A stretch of 64,000 nt of DNA from Branchiostoma floridae (lineage: Eukaryota; Chordata; Leptocardii; Amphioxiformes; Branchiostomatidae). The DNA lies in the NCBI RefSeq assembly GCF_000003815.2, contig NC_049991.1:6535254-6599253 (forward strand), read 5' to 3'. A model generated the notes under the pieces. The model did no database searches. It worked only from the letters and a program-made list of their open reading frames with translations, and was not told where the DNA came from. Of this stretch, positions 50,101 through 60,300 are shown piece by piece. The stretch's first letter is position 1. Each line of letters opens with the position of its first letter. Position numbers and translations under genes: made by a program.

Positions 50101-53100
50101 CCGGTAAATAAGCATCCGGAGCTACAGTCGGAGTGTAGACGTTGATTGTCAGACAATCCTCGCTCATGGTCATGTCTTCTCCAAACGCAATAGGTGCCTC
50201 AAAGTGCTTAAGTGCGGATATGTTTTGTGGACAGTAAGAACCATACTCCACGGCCTCCCTGACCCCCTCCCATGGGAGGGCAGGCTGGGGCGGGCGGTAC
50301 CGGAGGTCTCCAACAGGGGGCGCTGCGTACGGGATGCCCAGGAAAGTGTAGATCGGTTTGTCGGGAAGGTCGGTTGTGTGTGTGATTGTTCCATGGACTT
50401 GTCCGGTCGCCGTGGACACAACTGGACCGTCACCCGTACCGGCTGTAGCGTGTAGTAGGAGTAATGGGAAAGTAGCGTGATTACAGCTTATGTAATTCAA
50501 TATAAAAATGGCATTCTATGACCTTCAACTTATGCCAGTTTGAGAAGGCAAATGTCCAAGTCAAAGATGGCGGACAGCAACGTGTAATGGTAAGAGTGTT
50601 TCCATGACGCACAGACATCACTATGGAGACAGACAAAGCTATTTGTATTCTTGGGAATGGTATGGTCGTTCAAACATATTTGGGTTTCATAGGTACATTG
50701 TAGGGTATAAAAACTAATCTTCGACCAGCTTTCGTCACTGACGAAAGTTTCTGGACTATTCGAAACGTCTGACTGTTTCTGAAATGATATCCAGTTGCTT
50801 GAATCAATGTTTTTTTTTTGGCGTATTGTTTCTTTGGTCGGGGGTTGTTACAAAACTTATATTTTTTTTTACCTGCGGCAGCCAAATCAGGAATGATCTC
50901 GTTCCAAAGTTTCGCCTTTTCTGGCTTGAGCCCAACGTCAGTGGTCGGCACCACGTCCAGCTTCATGTAGACCGGGTTGTCAGGTGTGTACTGAGGCCAG
51001 GTCGGCAGGGAGGGGCTGTCAGTGGGACCGCCGGTGGAGTCGGACGGGTCCCTAAATGGCAAAATTAAGAGGAACCTCAGAGTACAGTACCAAGAACTTT
51101 AAAGAAAGCGCGAAATGAAAAGATGTAACCAAAACATGAAGTCTAAAAAGACACCGCTTTCTTCTATTTATGTCTGTAACTGCATTTATACGTTAGTTTA
51201 GATGTTCAGCACGCATAGCCAGGGCTACCCAACTAGCCCTGCTGACAAAAACAAATGCAATAAAAATGGAATTTGACATAGGCAGAATAGTCAATAACAA
51301 TTTTTGTGGTTGTTGGTTGTTGGCGTCCATCTGTCTCAGCAGACAATGATAGGCAGACTGTTACTCGCTGTCTGCCTGATCTGCACATGGCTTTTTATGG
51401 TGAAGGAGGTGTGTGCACTTCCTTCTAAGGATGTGTGCACTTCCTTCTCCACCCTCTCCTCTACTGGCGCAATCATTCCCACAGGGACAAAAATAACAGT
51501 ATTCTAAGTAATAAAAACTATAGTATGCGTATTTATTGTAGTACTAGGAGGGGCTAAATTTTACCCGGTTCGTGCGAAGTTTGCCCAGTACGCCATCAAA
51601 GTGAGACTAAATTCCTCGTCTTCCTTCGTGTATTTTTGGGAGACTTCTTCGAGAAACGGGAGCCCCCAGATCATGAAGAGGTCGTCGGCGTGGTCACACC
51701 CCACCCAGTCGGGTCTGTCCGGGTGGATGGAAGGTCGGTATTGCATCTCGTAGAGGAAGACACGAGTACCGGCATCTGTAAAGTAAAATTCAAGAACGTT
51801 GATAGAATTTGCAGTCATGATATATCGAAGACGAGGGCAATGAGGCAAAGAGACAAAACTTATTTCTAAAATCAGCTCCGTTTCCCCCAAACACAGATTT
51901 TCACAACATAAGACCAAATAATAAATATAACTAGTGTTATGCACGGAAAGATGTAGCAATTTTGAGTAGAATGATCCCAATTTACCTTAAGAGATACATG
52001 ATAAAAACACTATAATGAAAATATTTGATGGAAATGCAGCCATCCTCTTATTGGTCGCTTTCCTATTTGTCAGGCTATCATTGGTTGAACTGCTAATAAT
52101 TGTACTTAGAATCACTAGATGTATCTTATTCAACTTGACCTGTACTTAACTTGTTAGGAAGCAAGAACGTACAATAAAGGTCTTCATTCATTTATTATAA
52201 TGGACAGTCTTCTGTTTGCCTCATTGACCTCGTTTTAGATCTGCTATTGGCGCGCGCGTGAGAAAGGTGTATGGAGACGCTAGATCGAATCGATAATCTT
52301 GTCCTTAGAAAATAACACTGGTCTTCGCGAGCATAGGTTTCTACGCTATTGATGATACGTTTTAGCAGATACATGCCCGACGCTATTGGCAAATACATCG
52401 TAGCATTCATACAAAAATATAGATAAAATGATATACCTCATTTGTATTTATTGCATGCCCGGTAAACCAAATTATAGTGTAATTATAACACACCAAGTTT
52501 GTACTGAAGAGTTATTGTTGTACTGAAAAATACAAGCTGCATATCTGACAGGTTTGAAAGATAAAATCGAACTTGAGCACAAAAAATGCAATGCATTGTA
52601 GTACTACAAAAGTAAGGTATCCATATGCTACTTACCGACATGTTTTTCTGCAACAAGCATGGTAGGACCTAGAAACATGGAATCTCCATTCATCCGTGTA
52701 AACTGGTACAGGATCGACATCGGGTCATCTGGTGTGGTCGGATGCTGATACTCAGCGACGATGGTGTCCACAATTTTGTCCACGTTTGGATTACCCTGAG
52801 TGTGATACCAAATGCAAAAATAAACACAATATCACATTCTAGAGTTGTCATAAACAGGTAGTTCAATTAAGTTTCGTCATAATACAACAGAAAGCTATCA
52901 TCGCATATCTGAATATCTTTTAGCCTTCATCAGATTCGAATGACCAGTCACGTAAAGTGCGTGACCTCAGTCTAGTGTGGCAGGAAGTTCGTAACGCCCC
53001 CCGTCTCTACTAGACATCTACCTTACGAAAGAAGTCTAAATATGGCTTTTTGTTGTGTAGAACTTTGTTCATTGATTAATAATTGGTTCACCGGACACTG

Positions 53101-56100
53101 GATGAATAGCCAATGTTGTAAGGGTCACACAGTCTTGAATGATCCCCCAAAACAGTTATTCTGACGGTAGAATTTCAATGAATGGCATACTCACGTGGTA
53201 AACCATCGATGCTCCTTTCCTCACTAGTTTGACAAATTCCTCTTGGGACATGCCAGCACGAGGGTCCCCTTCCCTGAAACTGGGCAGTGCCATCCACCCC
53301 ATCTCGTGGTTGTTGATTCCAAGAAGATAGTCTGCTGTGTTGATTTCTCCTTTCTGCATTAGCTCCATGGGGTCAGTCGCCAGAAATGTGCCTTCCACCG
53401 CCGGGAGAGGGAACATTATACCTAGGGATTCGAATGACTCCATAAGTTCCTGGGGTGACTTCTCTTTCAGACAGGCCGTCAGGGTTGCCGTGTCCTCCGT
53501 CTCGCATCCGACCTTTTCTGCTAACATTTTGGTGATTCCGAGTGGCTGGGGGTTGACGGGAAATGTTTTCCAGGTACCGCTCTGTGAGATGGCTCTCTGG
53601 AACAGACCTTTACTGAGGGGTGACAGGAGTTGGTAGGAGACACTGATACCGCCTGCTGACTCTCCAAATATGGTGACTCTTTCTGGGTCTCCACCGAAGT
53701 TTCGGATGTTCTCCTTCACCCATTCCATGGCGCGGACCTGTGTTGTAAAAGTATCATTCTTGTCAGCACGCAATAACGGCAAAATAGTATATATAAAGAT
53801 ATCATTCAGAACATAATGAATTTCTTAGTTAATAATGGCATGATCAGTGTCGTTGCTCCCACTGACTTGATCCAGGAATCTGTATCCGTAGTTTCCTGGA
53901 ATTTTCTCATCTACCGTGCTCAAGAAACCCAGCACACCGAGAATAATTTGACAAATCATCAAAATATTTGGTACGTACATAGCTCAAGCGATGGTTGTTT
54001 CAATATAAGACCTTTAATATTGCTCTCAATTCAATAACAATTGAACTGAGAGCAATATTCAGCACAGGAAAACCCACTGACCTGATCCAAGAATCCATAG
54101 TTTCCTGGCATGTTCTCGTCCCCCGTACTGAGGAAACCCAGCACACCGAGACGGTAGTTGAAGGAGACCACCACGACGTCTTGGTGAGCAGCAAGGGCCT
54201 CCCATCCGGGAGGTGACCCCATCCCTATCATTAAGGCTCCGCCATGAATCCAAAGCAAAACCTGAAAAAAAAAGTCCACAGAAATGAATCGAATTTCATT
54301 GACGGACTTCATCTTGAAGTGAAATTGTTTGACATGACATTAAACAATAACGTAGAGATAAATTCCGCCCAGATTCATATATGCTTATACTTCTGTTTAA
54401 GACGGTTTAAGGACGTTTCGTTACATTGGTAGTTTGCTGCAGTCCTTTCGCTACATAGTGAAAATCGTTTAGCTACGTGTACATGGTAGAGGTCGTTTCG
54501 AATCTACTTGCAAACATCGTTCCAATTGCAAGTTGCCTTGCTTTTAAACAAAACAACTGTTTACTTAGCCTCCATAGCAGGCTCTCTGGCGCCTTCTTTG
54601 CTCGTTATACACTTTTTGGCCATTTATTTTTGTACTGGGTCACTGATTGCCCAAAGGGGCCAGTAATCAGAGACGGCGAACAATCAGCGACCCATGGCCA
54701 GTAGAAAACGAAATGGCCAAAAAAGGACATTATGAGCACAAAAAGGCACCAGAGAGCCTATTATGGAGGCCAGGAAAACACCGCATCTTTAAGTAATGGA
54801 AATTCAGAGTATAACAATGTAAGCGTACGGTCAATATCATTATTTCATTGTCGAGACGTGACAGAAATTACCGGTAAAGCGGCATCCGCTGCTACTGTCG
54901 GGGTGAAGACGTTGACTGTGAGACAGTCCTCGCTCATGGTCATGTTCTCTCCAAACTCAATTGGAAAGTCATGCTCCTGCTCATTGAAAGAAGTAAGATT
55001 TTGCGGACAGTAAGGACCATATTCCAAGGCCTCCCTGACACCCTCCCAAGGGAGGGCAGGCTGGGGCGGGCGGTACCGGAGGTCTCCAACAGGTGGCGCT
55101 GCGTACGGGATGCCCAGGAAAGTGTAGATCGGTTTGTCGGGAAGGTCAGTTGTGTGTGTGATCGTTCCACGGACTTGTCCGGTCACCGTGGACGCAACTG
55201 GACCAGCATCCTGACCGGCTGAAGCGCCTAGTAGGGATAGATTTCAAACAGTTAGAACAAGAAACAGGGGACTGGGTACCCTCGTCATTTTTTCTGTAAA
55301 ATATTTGACGGATCGTTTTGAACATGTATAACACAAAATCCATGTCAATTTCATAAACAACACATGCTCAACCCCTACATGCTACCCCGGCTTTCTGTCG
55401 TAAACAATGGTAATATTAATGTTTCTGCATGTCTGCGGACTAATTTGGACCAGGGTCAATTCAGCCTGCATGAACAAATTTGGACCAGGGCCAGCTAGGA
55501 ACAGAGACCAACACAAACAGACCCGAGACAATAACCAACGCTAGCCTGTTGAGTTTAACTACAACTTTCATGTCGTATAGTTTTTTTATCAATGACCAAG
55601 AGCTCTGATAAAGGGTAATTTGCAGACTAGCTGTATACATTTTTCAAAAACGTGTTTGATGACAGTTGATAGAACTGTAATAGCATTTGACAGTAAGGTA
55701 TATGATTTGAAATTTGATTCTTCAGATAATGACTGCTACTTTCCTTTACTTTCTAATAGGATTACATACATTACTGGACATGGGTTATACTGCAGCAGTG
55801 TAGTGTCCCCTACACATACACTAATAGCGACAGAATAATCAGCACGTTGATTGTGGTCGCTTTAACAGGAAGAGGAAGAGGAATAATGTCCAAGTAGAAG
55901 TGAAGGCGTGTTTGGTCTCAATGTTGTACGCCATTTTTTGCGGTAAATGAGGGTCTGCATGGGGGGTCCTGACAACGATTTACGCTAAATTCAGGATGGC
56001 TGACTACGCTTTACGTTAAATACACGAAGGTTACCAACGCTTTACGAATCATCCTACTACGAATTACGTAGAATAAGGTACTGTAAATGCAAAAATGTTC

Positions 56101-58688
56101 GCGGTGGATTAATGTTCGCAGCTTTCGCGCTGATCACTTCACCGCGAACATTTTTCTATTATGGTATTAGACTGCAGTCTACTAGTATTGTGTTACCGCG
56201 AACTTAAAACCACCGCGAAAGGTCTTTATTTCCGCTTCCGCGAAATTAAATCCCGCGAACTTAAATGCATTTACAGTAGCTTCCTTACGAATTACGGGGA
56301 ATTAAAAATTTTTAAAGGCCTACCTACGCCTTGCGGATTCAAGAATGCAGACCCTCGTATATAGTTCAGTAAATGTACTTATTTCATCCTCCGCATTGTG
56401 CAAGAGGAAGGGAAAGGGAGAAAAGGAAAAAGACGCTGAACACTAGCCGCAAAAAGCGGTAGACGCATAACATACATCTGCTTGGAGAGAACGCCTCGCG
56501 ACCTTTGCTCTCCGTGCGTGACCTTTGCTAATCGTGGCCTTTGCTCACCGGGACCTTTGCTCACCGTGACCTTTGCTCACCGTGACCTTTGCTCACCGTG
56601 ACCTTTGCTCATCATGGCCTTTGCTCACCGTGACTTTTGCTCACCGTGACCTTTGCTCACCATGGCCTTTGCTCAACATGACCTTTGCTCACCGTGACTT
56701 TTGCTCACCGTGACCTTTGCTCACCGTGACCTTTGCTCACCGTGACCTTTGCTCATCATGGCCTTTGCTCACCGTGACCTGTGCTCACCGTGACCTTTGC
56801 TCACCGTGACCTTTGCTCACCGTGACTTTTGCTCACCGTGACCTTTGCTCACCGTGGCCTTTGCTCAACATGACCTTTGCTCACCGTGACTTTTGCTCAC
56901 CGTGACCTTTGCTCACCGTGACTTTGCTCACCGTGACCTTTGCTCATCATGGCCTTTGCTCACCGTGACTTTTGCTCACCGTGACCTTTGCTCAACATGA
57001 CCTTTGCTCAACATGACCTTTGCTCACCGTGACCTTTGCTCACCGTGACCTTTGCTAAACGTTTGTCTGTCCGTGACGCCTGCGCATATGCTCACGAGAG
57101 AGAGCTCAACAATAAATAACTTTTTGAACCATTCAAAATCATTTCTTGATGGAATTTCATGTGAAATCTTGTTAGTTTTGAAGTGTCTGCGGTAGGAAAT
57201 CCTATACCTGTAGAATCAGTTTTAAAAAAGACTTATGTCCAACTGTGGTTTTTTGCACGCGCGTGAGATAGTGGAATCATCAAAATGAAGTAGTTTAATG
57301 CCTATGGGAGCAATCCAAGGGCTCTGAGGTTTTTTTTTTACTCAATGGCCACCACGTAACAAGGCCTGAAGGCCACTCAAGGTTACGGGTTACATGATTG
57401 TAACTGTAACAGCAACTCTTCGCCCTAGGTCAGAAACATCATGATTGAGACCAGCCCAATTGCTCACTATGACTGAGGACTAACTGACCCAATAGGCGAA
57501 GCAGGGGTTACCAAGGCTGCTCGGGAGATTCCCTACCCCTATTTAAGTGGGTGGGGGTGTGGTGATAGCGTCTATTTTTAGGCTAGCCGTACAGAATTTG
57601 TTGCCAATGTATTTGGTGACAGGTGATACAACAGGCTACTTTTTTTAGGGTAAAATTGTTTTGTTTGAAGTTTTGATTCCTGACATAGTGACAGCCTTTT
57701 TTCTTCCTCTTTCCCGCGGCCGTAGGATGACATGCATTAACTGGGAAACGTTGTAACTTTGCTCTCGGTGATTTTTGCTCGTGTCCTTACATGACATTCT
57801 CAATGTAGGCTCCAAGCAGATGTAAAGAGCCCAGCTCCTTGTGTAACGGGTGTCTTTATAACATTTAGCATGTCTTCCTGGATGCAAGGGTTTTTAAAGA
57901 GGGCCGGGGTGTGTTGGATTGAGAACATCCCCCATCGTTTACTACCATTTACACCCACAACACCCCACCATACATACACAAACACAATCATAAAGGCGTA
58001 CACCACTCGATACTGACATCTGCTTGGAGATCTAGGGTCATCTAGCACATAACATTCCTAGGTGAACGGGTCATTGAAAGTACGTTGATCCCTAACCCAC
58101 TAGCACAGGCATTGTACGTGTGCATGGCGGTGGTGTTAAGATGGTGGTACAGAATGTAACTTTGGATGTCTGCTTCGGTAAAATTGACGTTTACACCGTA
58201 CATAGACCTAAGTGCTTATTTGTCTGTAATCACAGATTCCAAAATTTCAACGTTATGAATGAAAATATGATCACGAAAGTCAGAATCCAGTCAACATTGG
58301 ACAAAACGCTGCATGTGCATGTAGTTGAAACTCAGTATGTGAAACCTGGTTTGCCAAAGGCGTGTTTATACACGGGTTCGCTTAAAAGGCTGGGCTGTCT
58401 ACCAGGCCAGGCTACCTGGCCTGTCTACCTGGCCTGGCTATCACGTCAGGCTACTCAGATCCCCCCATTCATAGCCCCATCATATGGCATTCAGCTGAAT
58501 GACAGGCATAGTAATTGCTAATCTCCCGAGTCCCGACACTGCAAGTGACCGGAGGTTGGCCTGTCCACCACTGGCTGGGCCCTTCAGGAATGTGTCTGGG
58601 GGCCTTCCTTGCAGCGTTAGGAACACAAGTACCAGTACTGACTGTTTGTGTATGTTTGTGTGTGTGTAAATGTGTGTGTGTACATGTA

Positions 58689-58741
<53 letters not shown>

Positions 58742-60162
58742 ATGGGCTTGCCAGCAACAGAAATTATTGAATATCTATCTTCTAGAACAGAAACCATCTC
58801 AGCTCGTGCAACAAGAAGGAAGAGCATAAATCACTGTAAAGCTAAAGTTAATGTACTGACCAGGGGGGGGGGGTATAATTACATGTACCTCCTTGTTCTC
58901 TATGCTAGTATGTCATGTTGACATACACAATATCGGTAGTCACATAGCCTTTTTGAGGCTGTGGATTGTTATCCAATGTACAATTTTTTGTGTCCAGGAC
59001 AGAGCCCAATCCTCTCCTTCCACTGCCAATAATCTCTCCAACCCCTTTGTACAATTTGGAGTGGGGAAAAGTACTGTACAGCACAGATTTTGTGTCAAAG
59101 GATTTGAACCCAGGACCTCTGTTTTCTAGGTCTAAACCCTAAAGCATTTACTCAACACAGTACTCAGGTACAGTACTTGAATGTGTTCCTGACATGCTGC
59201 AAGGAAGGCCTACCAGACACATTCCCGAAGGGTCCAGCCAGTGGTGGACAGGCTAACCTCAGGTCACTTGCAGGGTTAAAGATTAGCAATTACTATGCCT
59301 GTCAATCAGCTATTTTGGCTGAATGCCATATGATGGGGCTATGAATGGGGGGATCTGAGTAGCCTGACGTGATAGCCAGGCCAGGTAGACAGGCCAGGTA
59401 GCCTGGCCTGGTAGACAGCCCAGCCTTTTAAGCGAACCCTATGTTTATAAACCGTTAACCTCATAATCGCACAACAGTGGCGGCCGGTTCACGCCACGGA
59501 GGTCATATTACGTCAAATTACGTGGCCGAACAATGCCCCGCATTCATGAGGTAACCTTGTCCAAAATAACTCTTACACATCAGCGCTCTTGCCAATGCGT
59601 GCAGTGACCCGTAGCGAGTTAACGTGTTTTCAACTTTGTTTTTGTGCATTGCAAGTAGCATCCCGCCCCCTCCCACTCTAGTACAACAGAGCTCGAAAAA
59701 GTGCCCGCATATGCACTAAGTAAGGCATCAGAAATACACCTAATCAGCTGTACACCTAATTTTTGACGGTGAGTGCACCAGTAGGGTTAGATTTGGTGCA
59801 CGTTTTCTCCAGGGTCAAGTAGAATTTTTACCATTGTCATTAATAAGAGCGTATGAAGGAAAGCTTACAGATATAGAGTACATGCGTAATAAAACAAAAA
59901 CAACATTCATTCATTCTTTCATTCATTCATTCACAATTACGTATTCAATATTTTGATCGGCTGATTTAAAAATCAAGCACTCAATGTCAGAGCCACACTA
60001 GCAACATATTAAAGACGGCTATCATGAACATATTTCGGGTGCATAGCTTCCCTATTTTTACACAGTGCTATACTATAAATGCCTATACCCCACCCCGACC
60101 ACAAACTTACCGGAGTAACAGAGGAACAGTGTGAAGATCACAGCGAACACCCGAGCTGCCAT
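39523..60162 (-). CDS. Predicted triple-domain carboxylesterase polyprotein (modules V-IV-III), signal peptide to KDEL
   Basis: Nineteen exons join in one frame (4950 nt, 1649 aa): signal exon 60111-60162, then six exons each for module V (residues about 18-560), module IV (561-1102) and module III (1103-1649). The signal exon encodes [17 protein letters not shown] and ends in phase 1. Only this exon provides a start, and I see no signal exon in the 430-bp and 233-bp gaps between modules. The last exons of V and IV end GCCGCAG at a phase-1 GT donor, exactly fitting the phase-1 acceptors of IV and III. Only III ends in KDEL. All three modules keep the esterase triad; the serines are near residues 223, 761 and 1302. 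Expected role: hydrolysis of esters in the ER lumen or secretory route, with three active sites per chain. Alternative: three transcripts, with V and IV stopping in the intron (IV gives AAAGK then stop). Exons and phases are seen; the fusion is inferred. Confidence 0.7.
41100..41415. repeat. Insert rich in GCAGGT in a module III intron
   Basis: Starts with GGGCTCGAAATACCACCTGC and ends near CCAGTGCAGG. The opening GGGCTCGAAA also appears at about 12147, and variants at 34041 and 59690, so it is probably an interspersed repeat. It has no coding capacity. Confidence 0.4.
43090..43320 (+). mobile_element. LINE 3' UTR with (AAATC)n tail
   Basis: A GGAGGAGGGCTCCTATAAGCC block is followed by AT-rich sequence, then AAATAAATAAAATC repeats. 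This is typical of a non-LTR retrotransposon 3' end. It sits in an intron of module III, antisense to the gene. Confidence 0.5.
44347..50442 (-). CDS. Carboxylesterase module IV (second domain)
   Basis: Exons 50102-50442, 48932-49111, 48121-48666, 46471-46627, 44942-45164 and 44347-44525. It starts at a phase-1 acceptor ([11 protein letters not shown] when joined to module V) and ends at a phase-1 donor after PDLAA. If that intron were retained, translation would add Gly-Lys and stop at once. HGGGL, GESAGA, NNHEGGW and GCQHGDD supply the oxyanion hole and triad. Introns hold a LINE, a piggyBac-like element, a SINE and a truncated duplicate of exon 3. Confidence 0.9.
45465..45712 (+). repeat. 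tRNA-derived SINE
   Basis: Box A-like GTAGCGGAACGGCAGAGTG and box B GGTTCGAATCC lie at tRNA spacing, followed by a body with GATCTTGTGCC, GACACTTTGT and GCACCCAGG. The body is shared with fragments at 26.3 kb and 61.4 kb. It lies in the intron between exons 6 and 5 of module IV. Confidence 0.65.
45834..46380. mobile_element. MITE-like insert with degenerate terminal repeats
   Basis: The left end GGGCCTTCACATTG resembles the inverse of the right end CGTGTGAAAGGGGGC. The interior is rich in GAAT-type words and repeats CATTCACACGAGAAGG. No coding capacity. Confidence 0.45.
47269..48099. mobile_element. Non-autonomous piggyBac-like element, 831 bp, flanked by TTAA
   Basis: The terminal inverted repeats read ACCTATTCAGACCGGG on the left and, inverted, CCCTATTCAGACGGGG on the right. 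TTAA sits immediately outside both ends (47265-47268 and 48100-48103), as expected for piggyBac. No transposase frame. It ends only about 20 bases from the exon 4 donor of module IV. Confidence 0.72.
48757..48822 (-). pseudogene. Truncated duplicate of esterase exon 3 (module IV intron)
   Basis: Encodes [20 protein letters not shown] then LDLV, the second half of exon 3, and lacks the oxyanion-hole half. The same truncation point occurs in the relic inside module V. Confidence 0.8.
49199..49680 (+). mobile_element. Non-LTR retrotransposon fragment: C-terminal part of reverse transcriptase
   Basis: The frame starting at 49200 is open without an ATG to a stop at about 49680. It carries LINE hallmarks: [37 protein letters not shown] and [15 protein letters not shown]. 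It is inserted in an intron of module IV, antisense to the esterase. Confidence 0.85.
49890..49970. mobile_element. Partial copy of the 7.0-kb fold-back family
   Basis: GTAAGGAGCGACACCTATGC then TGCAGT corresponds to one arm of the element at 7022-7293. Confidence 0.45.
50873..55227 (-). CDS. Carboxylesterase module V (first domain)
   Basis: Exons 54872-55227, 54082-54261, 53195-53737, 52636-52795, 51565-51775 and 50873-51051. The first exon's phase-1 acceptor fits the signal exon at 60111-60162, giving [17 protein letters not shown]. An alternative acceptor nine bases in (55218) is also in frame. HGGAL, GESAGG, NNHEMGW and GCDHADD provide the active site. It ends at a phase-1 donor after PDLAA and lacks KDEL. 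Past the donor the frame stays open for some 60 lysine-rich intron codons. Confidence 0.9.
51304..51500 (+). repeat. Interspersed repeat, copy of 13815-13935
   Basis: Shares TTGTTGG, CCATCTGTCTC, GACAATGATAGGCAGACTGT and GGTGAAGGAGGTGTG, then an internal duplication GTGTGCACTTCCTTCT. Confidence 0.55.
53866..53943 (-). pseudogene. Truncated duplicate of esterase exon 3 (module V intron)
   Basis: Encodes LGVLGFLST, then DEKIPGNYG, with a 6-bp insertion before FLDQV. It is truncated at the same point as the relic in module IV, so the relic predates the V/IV duplication. Confidence 0.8.
54569..54769. mobile_element. Short MITE, about 200 bp
   Basis: CCTCCATAGCAGGCTCTCTG on the left is mirrored by CAGAGAGCCTATTATGGAGG on the right, and the arms extend through GGCCATTT and AAATGGCC. 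Confidence 0.8.
55949..56356. mobile_element. Nested MITEs: one element inserted in another
   Basis: The outer ends are GAGGGTCTGCAT and ATGCAGACCCTC. Inside, 56079-56278 is a second element with TACTGTAAATGCA ends and CGCGGTGG/CCACCGCG-type arms. A half-copy of the inner type is visible near 15667 (TACTGTAAATGCAAA). Lies in intron 1 of the triple-esterase gene. Confidence 0.7.
56505..57060 (+). repeat. 16-bp minisatellite, about 35 units (TGACCTTTGCTCACCG)
   Basis: Units differ at a few positions (TGGCC, TGACTT, ATCA, AACA endings) and are almost all 16 bases. On the - strand, the sense strand of the surrounding esterase gene, about 20 units read AAAGGTCA exactly. The array lies in intron 1 of that gene, about 1.3 kb upstream of exon 2. 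Confidence 0.95.
57811..58032. mobile_element. Short element with CTCCAAGCAGATGT ends
   Basis: CTCCAAGCAGATGT at 57811 is mirrored by ACATCTGCTTGGAG ending at about 58031. Single ends of the same type appear at 15919, 24239 and 56475. Confidence 0.5.
58658..58738. repeat. (GT)n microsatellite
   Basis: A pure GT run covers 58694-58737, preceded by degenerate GT/GTAT sequence. It is inside the hAT-like element. Confidence 0.95.
59010..59150 (-). repeat. tRNA-like SINE fragment
   Basis: On the - strand, TGAGTAAATGCTTTAGGG (box A-like) is followed by GGTCCTGGGTTCAAATCC (box B-like). Lies in the loop of the hAT-like element. Confidence 0.4.
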
Positions 60163-60300
60163 GTTTCTACCCTTGGTACCACACATGACTGGCCGTGTGA
60201 CTCAGCAGTAGCAGCCAAGGATGATTGTCGTGACCCCAGGGTCGTTTCCATAGTAACCAATCGTCCTGTCGGTCACGGACATAATTGACACAATGAAGTC
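60163..60300 (-). promoter_or_regulatory. Putative promoter of the triple-esterase gene
   Basis: Conserved with the upstream region of the other signal exon (34473-34620). The downstream intron sequence is also shared (59492-59700 with 33896-34100). No TATA box found. Confidence 0.5.

Larger units (their letters stand above)
58371..59441. mobile_element. hAT-like non-autonomous element with 8-bp target duplication
   Basis: TGTTTATA flanks both sides (58363-58370 and 59442-59449), an 8-bp duplication typical of hAT. Ends read CACGGGTTCGCTTAAAAGG and, inverted, TAGGGTTCGCTTAAAAGG. The inverted repeats run about 270 bases (to TTCCTTGCAGC). The centre holds a GT microsatellite and a SINE-like segment but no transposase. 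Confidence 0.8.

Noticed and set aside
50670-50872. Lysine-rich C-terminal extension of esterase module V
   Set aside because: It begins exactly at a splice donor and has no counterpart in other modules; most likely intron read-through.
56505-57060. CRISPR-like direct repeats
   Set aside because: Units abut without spacers and the genome is animal; it is a minisatellite.
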